This document shows positions 29,157 to 37,137 of a DNA stretch of 64,000 nt, piece by piece. The stretch spans positions 165,929 to 229,928 of the forward strand of contig NZ_QVQH01000008.1 of NCBI RefSeq assembly GCF_003428645.1, given 5' to 3'. Below the pieces are notes generated by a model, which ran no database searches, was not told the origin of the DNA, and saw nothing but the letters and a program-made list of their open reading frames with translations. Origin of the DNA: Geodermatophilus marinus. GTDB taxonomy: Bacteria > Actinomycetota > Actinomycetes > Mycobacteriales > Geodermatophilaceae. A program made the position numbers and the translations under genes. The number at the start of each line of letters is the position of its first letter. Position 1 is the stretch's first letter.

Positions 29157-30414
29157 CCCCCGCGCCGCCGACCTCCTCGCCGAGGTCGGCGAGCAGGCCG
29201 GCCGCGGCCCCGGGGTGCTCCCCGGCCAGCAGGCCCGCCGCGGCGAGGACGTAGCGCCGGTCGACGACCAGCGCGGCGCCCTCGAGCACCGCCCCGGCGC
29301 CCCCGCGGTCGGCGGCCACCCGGGCCACGGCGTCCGCGAGCGCCGACCCGGAGGCGTGCCGGAACACCCCGCCGGAGAGCACGACGAGACCGCAGGTGCG
29401 CACCCCGGCCCCGCCGGGGCCGTACGCGGCCTCCCCGCGCAGGTGCCGGCGCAGCGCGACCGTGACCGCCGCGGCGCCGAGGTCCAGCGGCGCGTCACCG
29501 CCGAGCGGCACGTCCTCGGCGGCCGCCGCCGCGCGCAGCGCACCGGCGCTCGAGGCCACGCCCAGGTCACCCTCCACCGTGCGCCGCGCGGCCGGGACGC
29601 CGACCGCCTCGCGGCCGAGCGCGGCCTGCTCGGCGTCGGGGTCGGGCACGCAGTGGACGTCGGTGGTCGCCCCGCCCACGTCCACCACGACCACCCCCGG
29701 CGCCGGCCGGCCCGAGCGCGCCGCGGCGAGCTCGGTGACCCCGGCGAGCACGGCGTCCGGGGTCACCGTGCGGACCCAGCCCGCCAGCCGGGGGTCGGTG
29801 GAGAGGCGGTCGCCGCCGATGACGTGCCGGAGGAACACCGCCCGGATCGCCGCCCGCGCCGAGGCCGGCTCGAGCCGGCCGATGTCGGGCAGCACGTTGC
29901 CGGCCACGGTCACCGGCACACCGCCACCGGCCAGCGTGGCCGCCACCTCCTCCCGGACCGCGGCGTTGCCGGCCAGCACCACCGGGACCGGCCACCGGAG
30001 GGCGGCCAGCGCGGCCGCGTTGTGCCGCAGCACCGAGGCCTCCCCGCCGTCGGTGCCACCGACCAGGAGGACGACGTCCGGGGCGGCCGCGCGCAGCCGG
30101 GCCAGCACCGCCCGGTCGAGCCGGCCGGCGGCCACGTGCACCACCCGGGCACCGGCGGAGAGAGCCGCGCGGTGCCCGGCCTCGGCGCTGATGAGCTCCT
30201 CGTAGCCGACGACCGCCAGCCGCAGGCCGCCCCCGGCGCTCGAGCAGGCGAGCACCGGCGCGTCCCAGCCCGCGGTCGCCGACAGCACCCCGGCCACGAC
30301 GTCGTCGAGGGTCGTCGGCGCCTGCGCGGTGGCCAGCAGCCGGCCGCCCGGCACGTCCACGAGCGCCGCCTTGGTCCAGGTCGACCCGATGTCGACGCAC
30401 GCCACCCCGGTCAC
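29107..30414 (-). CDS. glutamate mutase MutL/GlmL-type ATPase-fold protein
   Basis: 435-aa member of the MutL (glutamate mutase accessory) family with an actin/Hsp70-like ATPase fold. The N-terminal phosphate loop is CVDIGSTWTKAALVD; DVVLLVGGTDGGEASVLRHN, GNAAVREEV and VVVVDVGGATTDVHCV give the second phosphate and connecting motifs, and YVLAAAGLLAG closes the fold. In clostridia MutL lies between the glutamate mutase subunits GlmS and GlmE and is thought to reactivate the B12 enzyme. Neither subunit is encoded here, so the partner is unknown. The start is GTG. Confidence 0.85.
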   Translation of the reverse strand: MTGVACVDIGSTWTKAALVDVPGGRLLATAQAPTTLDDVVAGVLSATAGWDAPVLACSSAGGGLRLAVVGYEELISAEAGHRAALSAGARVVHVAAGRLDRAVLARLRAAAPDVVLLVGGTDGGEASVLRHNAAALAALRWPVPVVLAGNAAVREEVAATLAGGGVPVTVAGNVLPDIGRLEPASARAAIRAVFLRHVIGGDRLSTDPRLAGWVRTVTPDAVLAGVTELAAARSGRPAPGVVVVDVGGATTDVHCVPDPDAEQAALGREAVGVPAARRTVEGDLGVASSAGALRAAAAAEDVPLGGDAPLDLGAAAVTVALRRHLRGEAAYGPGGAGVRTCGLVVLSGGVFRHASGSALADAVARVAADRGGAGAVLEGAALVVDRRYVLAAAGLLAGEHPGAAAGLLADLGEEVGGAGVSGAPGHPPTVPRPPR

Positions 30415-30498
30415 CGGAGCACCCTAGACGGGGTGTGCTGATCTCCGGCCCGGGTAGCGGGGCGGACGATGGGTGACGCACCGGTTCCGGTTCGGCGG

Positions 30499-31176
30499 TC
30501 ACCCATGCCCGTCGCCGAGGTGCACCCGCCCGGCCAGGGCGGCGGCCTCGACCCGCGTGGAGACGCCCAGCGAGCGGAGCAGCGCCGCGACCATCCGCTT
30601 GGTGGTGCGCTCGGAGACGTGCAGCGTGGTGGCGATCTCCACGGTGCTCACCCCGTCGGCGACCAGCCGCCACAGCCGGCGCTCCTCGGCGCTCAGCCGG
30701 TCGGCGACCGCCTGGCCCCCGGCCGGCGCGGCGTCGTCGAGCAGCTGCCGCAGCAGCGCCTCGGGGAGCACCGACCAGCCGTCGAGGACGGCCAGCAGCG
30801 GGCGCACCAGCGCCTCGGGGTCGGAGGTCTTGGGCAGGAAGCCCGACGCACCGGCGCGCAGGGCCTCCAGGGCGGCGGCGGGCTCGGCCAGCCCCGACAG
30901 CGCGACCACGCGGGCCAGCGGGTCGGCGCGGCGGATCGCGGCGATGGCCCGCGTCCCGCCCGGCGGCGGCATGTGCAGGTCCACCACTGCGACGTCGGCG
31001 TGCTGGCGGCGCACGAGCGCGGCCGCCGCGGCCGCGTCGTCCGTCGTCCCCACGACGCGCACCCGCCCGTCGCTCACCTCGGGCAGCAGGAGCGCCAGCC
31101 CGCGGGTGAACAGCGGGTGGTCGTCCACCAGCAGGACGTCGACCTCGGGTCGGCGCCGGAGCCCGGCGTCGGTCAC
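30499..31176 (-). CDS. NarL/LuxR-type response regulator
   Basis: 225 aa from a GTG preceded by GAGGGGGAA. The receiver domain has the acidic pair in VDVLLVDDHPLF, the phospho-acceptor Asp in VAVVDLHMPPPGG, the Thr/Ser position in VVALSGLAEP and Lys in GFLPKTSDPEAL. The C-terminal LuxR helix-turn-helix is present (LSAEERRLWRLVADGVSTVEIATTLHVSERTTKRMVAALL). It is divergent from the short histidine-kinase-like gene across 63 bp, which probably forms a shared promoter. Target genes are unknown. Confidence 0.9.
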   Translation of the reverse strand: MTDAGLRRRPEVDVLLVDDHPLFTRGLALLLPEVSDGRVRVVGTTDDAAAAAALVRRQHADVAVVDLHMPPPGGTRAIAAIRRADPLARVVALSGLAEPAAALEALRAGASGFLPKTSDPEALVRPLLAVLDGWSVLPEALLRQLLDDAAPAGGQAVADRLSAEERRLWRLVADGVSTVEIATTLHVSERTTKRMVAALLRSLGVSTRVEAAALAGRVHLGDGHG

Positions 31177-31239
31177 GGGTTCCCCCTCGTCGGTCAGCCC
31201 GGGCCGGCGTCGCTGACCGACCCGCCCCCGGAGGTGCCC

Positions 31240-31959
31240 ATGACCCTGGTCGCCAACCCCCTGTCCCCCGCCGACCGCGCGCACCTGCTCGCCGACCTCG
31301 GCGCGCTGCTGCACCGGCGGCTGCGCCGCGCCCCGCGGCGGACCCCGCCGACACCGGAGGACGCCGTCGTCCGGGCGCTGTGCCACGACATGCGCAGCCC
31401 GCTGGCCTCGCTGGAGTCCCTCCTCGCCGCCCTCGGGCGCCCGGGGCTGCCCGCGGCCGAGGTGCTGGACCTCGCCCGCGCGCAGGCCGCCCACCTCTCC
31501 TCGATGCTGCGCACCGCGGCTGCCACCGGCGGCGCCCCGCCCCGGCACACCGACCGCCGGCTCGGGGACGTCGTCCGGACGGCGGTGGCCGGCAGCGGGC
31601 TGCCGGCCGGGCAGCTCGCCGTCGAGGTGCGCGGCTGCGCCGGGGACGTGCGGGTCGGTGACGCGCGGGTGCAGCGGATCCTCACCAACCTCCTGGAGAA
31701 CGCGCACCGGCACGGCGACGGCGCCCCCGTGCGGCTGCTGGTGCGGTGCCGGCCCGGCTGGGTGGACCTCGCGCTCACCCAGGCGGTGGCCCGGCCCGAG
31801 CGGGTCGTGGGGCACCTGCGCACCGACGTCCCCCCGGCCGACCTCACCGGCCTCGGGCTGTGGTCGGTGCAGCGGCAGGCCCGGGAGCTCGGGGGCCGCG
31901 TGGTGTGGGACGACGACGGCGCCGCCCTGACGCTCACCGTGCAGCTCCCCGACCGCTGA
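31240..31959 (+). CDS. short soluble histidine-kinase-like protein lacking a clear G1 box
   Basis: 239 aa with no TM or sensor domain. The H-box reads CHDMRSPLASLESLL with His49, then the N-box QRILTNLLENAHRHG (Asn154) and a G2-like TGLGLWSV (204-210). The D-x-G-x-G nucleotide-binding box expected between N-box and G2 is not visible (DLALTQAVARPERVVGHL occupies that stretch). It may therefore bind ATP poorly or work as a phosphatase or adaptor. Divergent from the response regulator gene, suggesting they act together. A stem-loop repeat starts 7 nt after its stop. Confidence 0.75.
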   Translation: MTLVANPLSPADRAHLLADLGALLHRRLRRAPRRTPPTPEDAVVRALCHDMRSPLASLESLLAALGRPGLPAAEVLDLARAQAAHLSSMLRTAAATGGAPPRHTDRRLGDVVRTAVAGSGLPAGQLAVEVRGCAGDVRVGDARVQRILTNLLENAHRHGDGAPVRLLVRCRPGWVDLALTQAVARPERVVGHLRTDVPPADLTGLGLWSVQRQARELGGRVVWDDDGAALTLTVQLPDR

Positions 31960-31965
31960 CCGATG

Positions 31966-32020
31966 AAGGACCCCGTCCTCCTCACCACCCGCAGGCTCGC
32001 GGCGAGCCTCTGGACGGGGC
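31966..32020 (+). repeat. stop-codon-proximal stem-loop repeat, copy 1
   Basis: Begins AAGGACCCCGTCC and ends TGGACGGGG, giving an outer stem of CCCCGTCC with GGACGGGG, and contains an inner 7-bp hairpin AGGCTCG-CGG-CGAGCCT. It starts 7 nt after the kinase-like gene's stop codon. Related elements lie at 33509, 38955, 51483 and 55964. The remainder of the 184-bp gap up to the catalase gene shows only short GGGCCAGCGGGCG repeats. Confidence 0.8.
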
Positions 32021-32143
32021 CGCGCCGCTCCGCCCGGAGGTTGGCACCGGTGGGCCAGCGGGCGGCACGGGCGGGCCAGCGGGCGCGGGCACCTCCCCCC
32101 TGCCACCACAGCGGTGGTGCCACGACGACGCAGGGAGAGCGCT

Positions 32144-33004
32144 GTGTTCACCCACACCCAGGCACTGCAGTACGAGGCCAAGCCGGACGGTCCGGACCCC
32201 GCCTTCGCCCGCCGGATGCAGGAGATCCTCGGCGGCCAGTGGGGCGAGATGACCGTCGCCACCCAGTACCTGCTGCAGGGCTGGAACTGCCGGCTGCCCG
32301 GCAAGTACAAGGACATGCTCCTGGCCATCGGCACCGAGGAGCTGGCGCACGTCGAGATGATCGTCACGATGATCGACCGGCTGCTCGACCACCAGCCGCT
32401 CAAGCCCGACGCCGCCGACCGGTCCAAGGAGGCCGCCGCCGGCTTCGGCAACACCAACCCGCAGCACGCCATCGTCAACGGGGGCGGTGCCTACTTCCGG
32501 GACAGCATGGGCCTGCCCTGGAGCGGCGGGTACGTGACGGCCAGCGGCAACCTCATGGCCGACTTCCACTACAACGCCACCGCCGAGATGCAGGGCCGGC
32601 TGCAGGTCGCCCGGCTCTACAACATGACCGACGACCCCGGGGTCAAGGACATGCTCCGGTTCCTCATCGCCCGCGACCACATGCACCAGAACCAGTGGCT
32701 GGCGGCGATCGAGGAGCTGAAGGACGACGGGCTGGAGGGCCTCCCGGTCCCCGAGGCCTTCCCGTTCGACGAGGAGCCGGGCGACTACGGCCGGGCGTTC
32801 ATCCAGGCCTCGGACGGGGCCGAGGCGGCGGCCGGGGGCTGGGCGCGGGGCCCCATGCCCGACGGCAAGGGCGAGTTCACCGCCCGGGCGATCGAGGCGA
32901 CCGGCGACGCGCCGGTGCTGGCCCCGGGCGACCCGCGGCTGTACGGCACGCCGCAGACCGAGGCGCACGGCCTGCTGCAGAAGGCCAAGGACATGCTCAC
33001 CTGA
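32144..33004 (+). CDS. manganese catalase
   Basis: Non-haem dimanganese catalase that dismutates hydrogen peroxide, 286 aa. The GTG at 32144 is chosen because AGGGAGAG lies 7 nt upstream and the family start (VFTHTQALQYEAKPD) fits. Dimetal ligands are visible in GGQWGEMTVATQYL (Glu35), GTEELAHVEM (Glu66, His69), TAEMQGRLQVARL (Glu) and FLIARDHMHQNQW (His). A C-terminal tail wraps partners in this family. It is followed by a small membrane protein gene. A peroxide defence role fits the ergothioneine genes elsewhere in the window. Confidence 0.94.
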   Translation: MFTHTQALQYEAKPDGPDPAFARRMQEILGGQWGEMTVATQYLLQGWNCRLPGKYKDMLLAIGTEELAHVEMIVTMIDRLLDHQPLKPDAADRSKEAAAGFGNTNPQHAIVNGGGAYFRDSMGLPWSGGYVTASGNLMADFHYNATAEMQGRLQVARLYNMTDDPGVKDMLRFLIARDHMHQNQWLAAIEELKDDGLEGLPVPEAFPFDEEPGDYGRAFIQASDGAEAAAGGWARGPMPDGKGEFTARAIEATGDAPVLAPGDPRLYGTPQTEAHGLLQKAKDMLT

Positions 33005-33096
33005 GCCGACCGCTCCCCGCGCCGTCGCCGCGCCGGGGGCCGGGCCCACCGCGGTCCGGCTCCCGGCCGGCGCAGCGCCTCCCCCGGAGGTCCCCG

Positions 33097-33321
33097 ATGC
33101 ACGTCCCGCTCCCCGCGGTGCTCCTCACGGTCCTCTACGCCACCGCGGTCGCCGTGGCGGTCGCCGGCGGGCACGCCCCGGCCGGCGCCGTCGTCCTCGC
33201 CGGGCTGGTCGCCCGCTGGGTGGTCCGCAGCCGCCGCAGCGGGCAGCCGGCCCGGCGGCCGGCCGTCGCCGTCCCCGAGCCGGCCCGCGCACTCACCGCC
33301 GACCCGGCCCGGGCGGCCTGA
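33097..33321 (+). CDS. small hydrophobic protein downstream of manganese catalase
   Basis: 74-aa protein with an excellent GGAGG 6 nt before its ATG. Residues 6-45 are hydrophobic (LPAVLLTVLYATAVAVAVAGG, then GAVVLAGLVARWVV split by Ala/Pro/Gly), predicting one or two membrane passes, followed by a basic Arg/Pro-rich tail. I do not recognise a family. It lies 92 bp after the catalase gene and may be co-transcribed. The strong ribosome-binding site makes it a better gene candidate than most frames of this size. Confidence 0.6.
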   Translation: MHVPLPAVLLTVLYATAVAVAVAGGHAPAGAVVLAGLVARWVVRSRRSGQPARRPAVAVPEPARALTADPARAA

Positions 33322-33508
33322 CCCCGGCCGGCCGGCCCGCGTCCCGGCCCGCCCGCGTCGTCGTCCTGGCTCACGCCTGCGGGTCCTGGCTCAGCACCGG
33401 TGGTGAGCCAGGACCCCCGGGGATCAGGTCACCTGATCCTCGGACGACGAACCTGCACGCACGAGGCCGTGGTGCTGGCACGGCCCCCGTCCGGGGTTCC
33501 GCCGGCGG

Positions 33509-33556
33509 CCTCCCTGCAGGGTCCCGCCGCGAGCGGTGGGGGCAGGGAGGTCCTCT
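33509..33556 (-). repeat. stop-codon-proximal stem-loop repeat, copy 2
   Basis: Reads on the minus strand immediately after the actP stop (GAGAGGACC...). The outer stem is CCTCCCTGC with GCAGGGAGG (perfect 9 bp, 33509-33517 and 33542-33550), and the inner part contains CCGCTCGCGG. The rest of the 236-bp gap to 33321 shows no gene. Confidence 0.75.
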
Positions 33557-33557
33557 C

Positions 33558-35171
33558 TCAGTGCTGGACGGCCTTCTCCGCCCCGATGCCGGTGAGGGCC
33601 CGGACCTCCAGCTCGGCCCACTTCTCCTCGTTCGGCCGCTCCTTGGTGAGCACGGTGCCCAGCCAGCCGAGCAGGAACGACAGCGGGATCGACACGAGCC
33701 CGGGGTTGCGCAGCGGGAACCAGGCGAAGTCGACGCCGGGGAACATCGACGTCTCGGCGCCCGACACGACCGGCGAGAAGAGGATCAGGCCGACGCAGGC
33801 GATGAGCCCGCCGTAGATCGACCACAGCGCACCCTGGGTGGTGAAGCGCTTCCAGAACAGGGTGTAGAGGATCGTCGGCAGGTTCGCCGAGGCGGCCACC
33901 GCGAAGGCCAGCGCCACGAGGAAGGCGATGTTGAGCCCGGCCCGCAGGGCGAAGATGCCCAGCAGGATCGCCACGCCACCGATGACCACCGCGGTGATGC
34001 GGGCGACCCGGACCTCCCCGTTCGGCGGGACGTCGCCCTTCTTGATCACCGAGGCGTACACGTCGTGGGCGAAGGAGGCCGACGCGGTGATCGTCAGCCC
34101 GGCGACGACGGCGAGGATCGTGGCGAACGCGACGCCGGCGATGATGCCGAGCAGCACGGTGCCGCCGAGCTCGAAGGCCAGCAGCGGCGCCGCCGAGTTG
34201 ACCGCACCCGGGGCGGCGGCGATCCGCTCGGCCCCGACCAGCGCGCCGGCGCCGTAGCCGATGACCAGGCTGAACAGGTAGAAGATGCCGATCAGCCAGA
34301 TCGCCCAGACCACCGACGTCCGCGCGGCCTTGGCCGTGGGCACGGTGTAGAAGCGCATGAGCACGTGCGGCAGGCCGGCGGTGCCCAGGACCAGGGCCAG
34401 CGCCAGGCTGATGAAGTCCAGCCGGGTGGTGTCGCTGAGGCCGTACTGGGCGCCGGGCCGCAGCACCGCGTCCGTCCCGACCTCGGCCGCGCCGCCGAGC
34501 AGGGCGGAGAGGTTGAACCCGTACTGCGCGAGCACCCAGATCGTCATGACGCCCGCGCCGGCGATGAGCAGGGTGGCCTTGATGACCTGCACCCAGGTGG
34601 TGCCGCGCATGCCGCCGACGAGCACGTAGAAGATCATGAGCGCCCCGACGAGGACGACGACCACGGCCTCCGCGACCGCGCCGCTGACACCGAGCAGCAG
34701 GGCCACCAGGCCGCCGGCGCCGGCCATCTGGGCCAGCAGGTAGAACAGCGACACGGCCAGGGTGGAGATCGCCGCGGCGGTGCGCACCGGCCCCTGGCGC
34801 ATCCGGAAGGCCAGGACGTCGGCCATCGTGAACCGGGCGGTGTTGCGCATCAGCTCGGCGACCAGCAGCAGCGCCACCAGCCAGGCGACGAGGAACCCGA
34901 TGGAGTACAGGAAGCCGTCGTAGCCGTAGATGGCGATGGCGCCGGCGATGCCGAGGAACGAGGCGGCGGACAGGTAGTCGCCGGCGATGGCCAGGCCGTT
35001 CTGCTGGCCGGTGATGCTGCGGCCGGCGGCGTAGTAGTCGGCGGCGCTCTTGTTGTTCCGGCTGGCCCGGAAGGTGATCGCGAGGGTGATCAGGACGAAC
35101 GCCCCGAAGATCGCGATGTTGAGGGCCGGCTCGCCGATGGTGGCGCTCTCGGCGGCGAGGACGTCAGTCAC
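33558..35171 (-). CDS. actP: cation/acetate symporter
   Basis: Sodium:solute symporter (SSS) family uptake protein for acetate and related short acids, 537 aa, about 13 TM helices. The family hallmarks are present: ASRNNKSAADYYAAGRSITGQQNGLAIAGDYLSAASFLG near the start, MRFYTVPTAKAARTSVVWA, and the sodium-site helix region FATILAVVAGLTITASASFAHD. It overlaps the upstream DUF485 gene by 8 bp, the standard YjcH-ActP pair. A stem-loop repeat directly follows the stop. Confidence 0.95.
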   Translation of the reverse strand: MTDVLAAESATIGEPALNIAIFGAFVLITLAITFRASRNNKSAADYYAAGRSITGQQNGLAIAGDYLSAASFLGIAGAIAIYGYDGFLYSIGFLVAWLVALLLVAELMRNTARFTMADVLAFRMRQGPVRTAAAISTLAVSLFYLLAQMAGAGGLVALLLGVSGAVAEAVVVVLVGALMIFYVLVGGMRGTTWVQVIKATLLIAGAGVMTIWVLAQYGFNLSALLGGAAEVGTDAVLRPGAQYGLSDTTRLDFISLALALVLGTAGLPHVLMRFYTVPTAKAARTSVVWAIWLIGIFYLFSLVIGYGAGALVGAERIAAAPGAVNSAAPLLAFELGGTVLLGIIAGVAFATILAVVAGLTITASASFAHDVYASVIKKGDVPPNGEVRVARITAVVIGGVAILLGIFALRAGLNIAFLVALAFAVAASANLPTILYTLFWKRFTTQGALWSIYGGLIACVGLILFSPVVSGAETSMFPGVDFAWFPLRNPGLVSIPLSFLLGWLGTVLTKERPNEEKWAELEVRALTGIGAEKAVQH

Positions 35172-35577
35172 GGGTGGACCTCTTCCGGGTGGAGACCCCG
35201 TGGTCGGGGGCGCGGTCGTGACCCCCGTGACCGGGGGCGTAGTCGTGCGCCTCGAGGCGTTCGCGCATCTCGTCGGCGATCGGGTCGGTGCGGCGGTTGG
35301 CGTGCGCGACGTACAGGTGGGTGATGGCGAAGGTCGACACGAACTGGCCGAGGCCGAGCAGGACCCCGACGTTGACGTTGCCGAACACGTCGGTCGCCAT
35401 GAAGTCCGGCGCGTAGGTCGAGAGCAGGACGTAGAGCAGGTACCAGGCGAGGAACGCCACGGTCATGGGGAAGGCGAAACGCCGGAAGCGCGCCCGGAGC
35501 TCGGCGAACTCGGGTGAGGCCTGCGCCTGGCGGTACTCCTCGGGTGTCAGCAGCCTGCGTTCGGCCGGTGGTGTCAC
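35164..35577 (-). CDS. DUF485 membrane protein, ActP partner (YjcH-like)
   Basis: 137 aa from GTG 35577 (an ATG at 35610 would add 11 residues but lies closer to the palindrome). ASPEFAELRARFRRFAFPMTVAFLAWYLLYVLLSTYAPDFM and the second helix LLGLGQFVSTFAITHLYVAHA form the two-TM DUF485 fold. The C-terminal tail is charged and His-rich. It is encoded directly upstream of actP; the family is thought to assist the symporter, but its role is unproven. Confidence 0.9.
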   Translation of the reverse strand: MTPPAERRLLTPEEYRQAQASPEFAELRARFRRFAFPMTVAFLAWYLLYVLLSTYAPDFMATDVFGNVNVGVLLGLGQFVSTFAITHLYVAHANRRTDPIADEMRERLEAHDYAPGHGGHDRAPDHGVSTRKRSTRD

Positions 35578-35613
35578 GGTGTGCCCCCTGTCGTCTGGCG
35601 GTCGCCGCATCCG

Positions 35614-35627
35614 GTGACCGCGGTCAC
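35614..35627. promoter_or_regulatory. 14-bp palindrome upstream of DUF485-actP
   Basis: GTGACCGCGGTCAC is a perfect palindrome, 37 bp upstream of the DUF485 start and between it and the divergent Rieske gene. It is a candidate operator for the acetate uptake operon. A TAGAGT hexamer overlapping its edge on the minus strand could be a -10 element. Confidence 0.55.
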
Positions 35628-35734
35628 TCTAGGGACCTGTCGACCCGGCCGTCTGCGCTTCGGTACCGATTCGTGTCGCGCGACCTTTCGTCGCCGGTAA
35701 CCGGGTGGGAACGCGGGCGCGCTGCACTGGGGGC

Positions 35735-37042
35735 ATGCCGCAGGAGACGACGGGCTGGTACCCGGTGGCGCGTGCCGCCGAGGTGGGGACGCGACCGGTC
35801 CCGGTGGGGGCGGCGGGCCGGGCGTACGTCGTGGTCCGGCTGCGCCCGGGGGCGGAGGTGAGCGCGTTCCCCGCCCGCTGCCCGCACCGGCTGGTCCCGC
35901 TGGCGGCGGCGAGCGTGGTGGACGGCCGCCTGCAGTGCGCCCACCACGGCTGGCGGTTCGACGCCGACGGCCGCTGCGTGCACATCCCCTCCCTCGGCCC
36001 GGAGGGGACGCCGCCGCCCCGGGCCGACCTGGCGGTGCCGTGGGCGGTGGAGGAGCGGCACGGCTGGGTCTGGCTCGCCCCCGAGCGCACCGCCGGCCCG
36101 GTGCCCCCGCGGCCGTCCGGCAGGGCCCCCGACCCGGCTGCGGAGCCGGCACCCGAGCCGCCGGGGCCGTCGGGCCCGGTGCTCGGCAACCTGCACCCGG
36201 CCCTCGAGCACGCCTGGCACCCGGTGGCGCCGGCGAGCGAGCTGCGCCCGGGCGGGTGGCTGCAGGTGCGGCTGCTCGGCCGCACGTGGACCGTGCGGCG
36301 CGCGGACGGCGGCCTGGCCGCCGAACCGTCGCCGTGGGGGGTCCGCGAGCGGCTGGGCCTGGTGTGGCTGGCCCCGGCCGAGCCCTCCGACGTCCCCCTG
36401 GAGGTACCCGAGGACGGCGACCGGCGGTTCGTCGGCACCTGGCTGCCGCCCGTGCGCTCCCCCGGCCCGGCCGGGCCGCTGGCCGACACCTTCCTCGACG
36501 TCGCGCACGCGCCGTTCGTGCACCGCGACATCGGCGGGTCGCCGGAGGCCGCGGGGATCCCCGCGTTCGCCGTCACCGCGGAGGACGGCGGCTTCCGCGC
36601 CGCGCTGGAGCGGCCCTACGAGACCCCGCACCACCCCGGGGGCCTCCCGGGCCCGCCGGTCCGGCGCCGGGCGGCCTACACCTACCGGGCGCCGTTCCAG
36701 CTGGCGCTGCGGCTGGACTCCGCGGAGAGCGGTGCGGTCACCACCGTCCTGTGCTTCCTGCAGCCGGAGGACGCCGACTCGACCCGCGTCCACACCCGGA
36801 TGCTGGTCTCCGCGGGACCCGGCGCCCGGCTGCCGTGGCCGGACGACGTCGCCCGGGAGGTCGCCCTCCAGCGCCGGGTGCTCGCCGAGGACCTCGCCCT
36901 GCAGGCCCTGCTGCCCGCCGCCGGCCTGCCCCTCGCCCCGGGGGAGGAGGTGCACGTGCGCGCCGACCGCCCCGGGGTGGCGCTGCGGCAGGCGCTGGGC
37001 GACTTCGCCGTGCGGGTCCGCGACCTTCCCCGGGCGGCCTGA
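35735..37042 (+). CDS. Rieske non-haem iron oxygenase with a second, ligand-less Rieske-like region
   Basis: 435 aa from ATG 35735. The N-terminal Rieske domain has Cys49-Pro-His51 and Cys68-Ala-His-His71 in CPHRLVPL...CAHHGW, which bind the 2Fe-2S cluster. After a Pro-rich linker, residues 160-215 repeat the Rieske pattern (HAWHPVAPASELRPGGWLQV...WGVRERLGLVWLAP, compare WYPVARAAEV...WAVEERHGWVWLAP) without any Cys/His ligands. The oxygenase domain follows, with a D-x2-H-x4-H iron site in DTFLDVAHAPFVHRD (255/258/263). The family hydroxylates or demethylates aromatic or sterol-like substrates; the substrate and reductase are unknown here. Confidence 0.82.
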   Translation: MPQETTGWYPVARAAEVGTRPVPVGAAGRAYVVVRLRPGAEVSAFPARCPHRLVPLAAASVVDGRLQCAHHGWRFDADGRCVHIPSLGPEGTPPPRADLAVPWAVEERHGWVWLAPERTAGPVPPRPSGRAPDPAAEPAPEPPGPSGPVLGNLHPALEHAWHPVAPASELRPGGWLQVRLLGRTWTVRRADGGLAAEPSPWGVRERLGLVWLAPAEPSDVPLEVPEDGDRRFVGTWLPPVRSPGPAGPLADTFLDVAHAPFVHRDIGGSPEAAGIPAFAVTAEDGGFRAALERPYETPHHPGGLPGPPVRRRAAYTYRAPFQLALRLDSAESGAVTTVLCFLQPEDADSTRVHTRMLVSAGPGARLPWPDDVAREVALQRRVLAEDLALQALLPAAGLPLAPGEEVHVRADRPGVALRQALGDFAVRVRDLPRAA

Positions 37043-37137
37043 CCGGCGCCGTGTTGCGGAACGGTGACGGCGGGCTTCCGGCCGGGCACGCACGGGTAGC
37101 CGGAGCGGGTACCTGGACGCGACGTACTGGAGACGCC

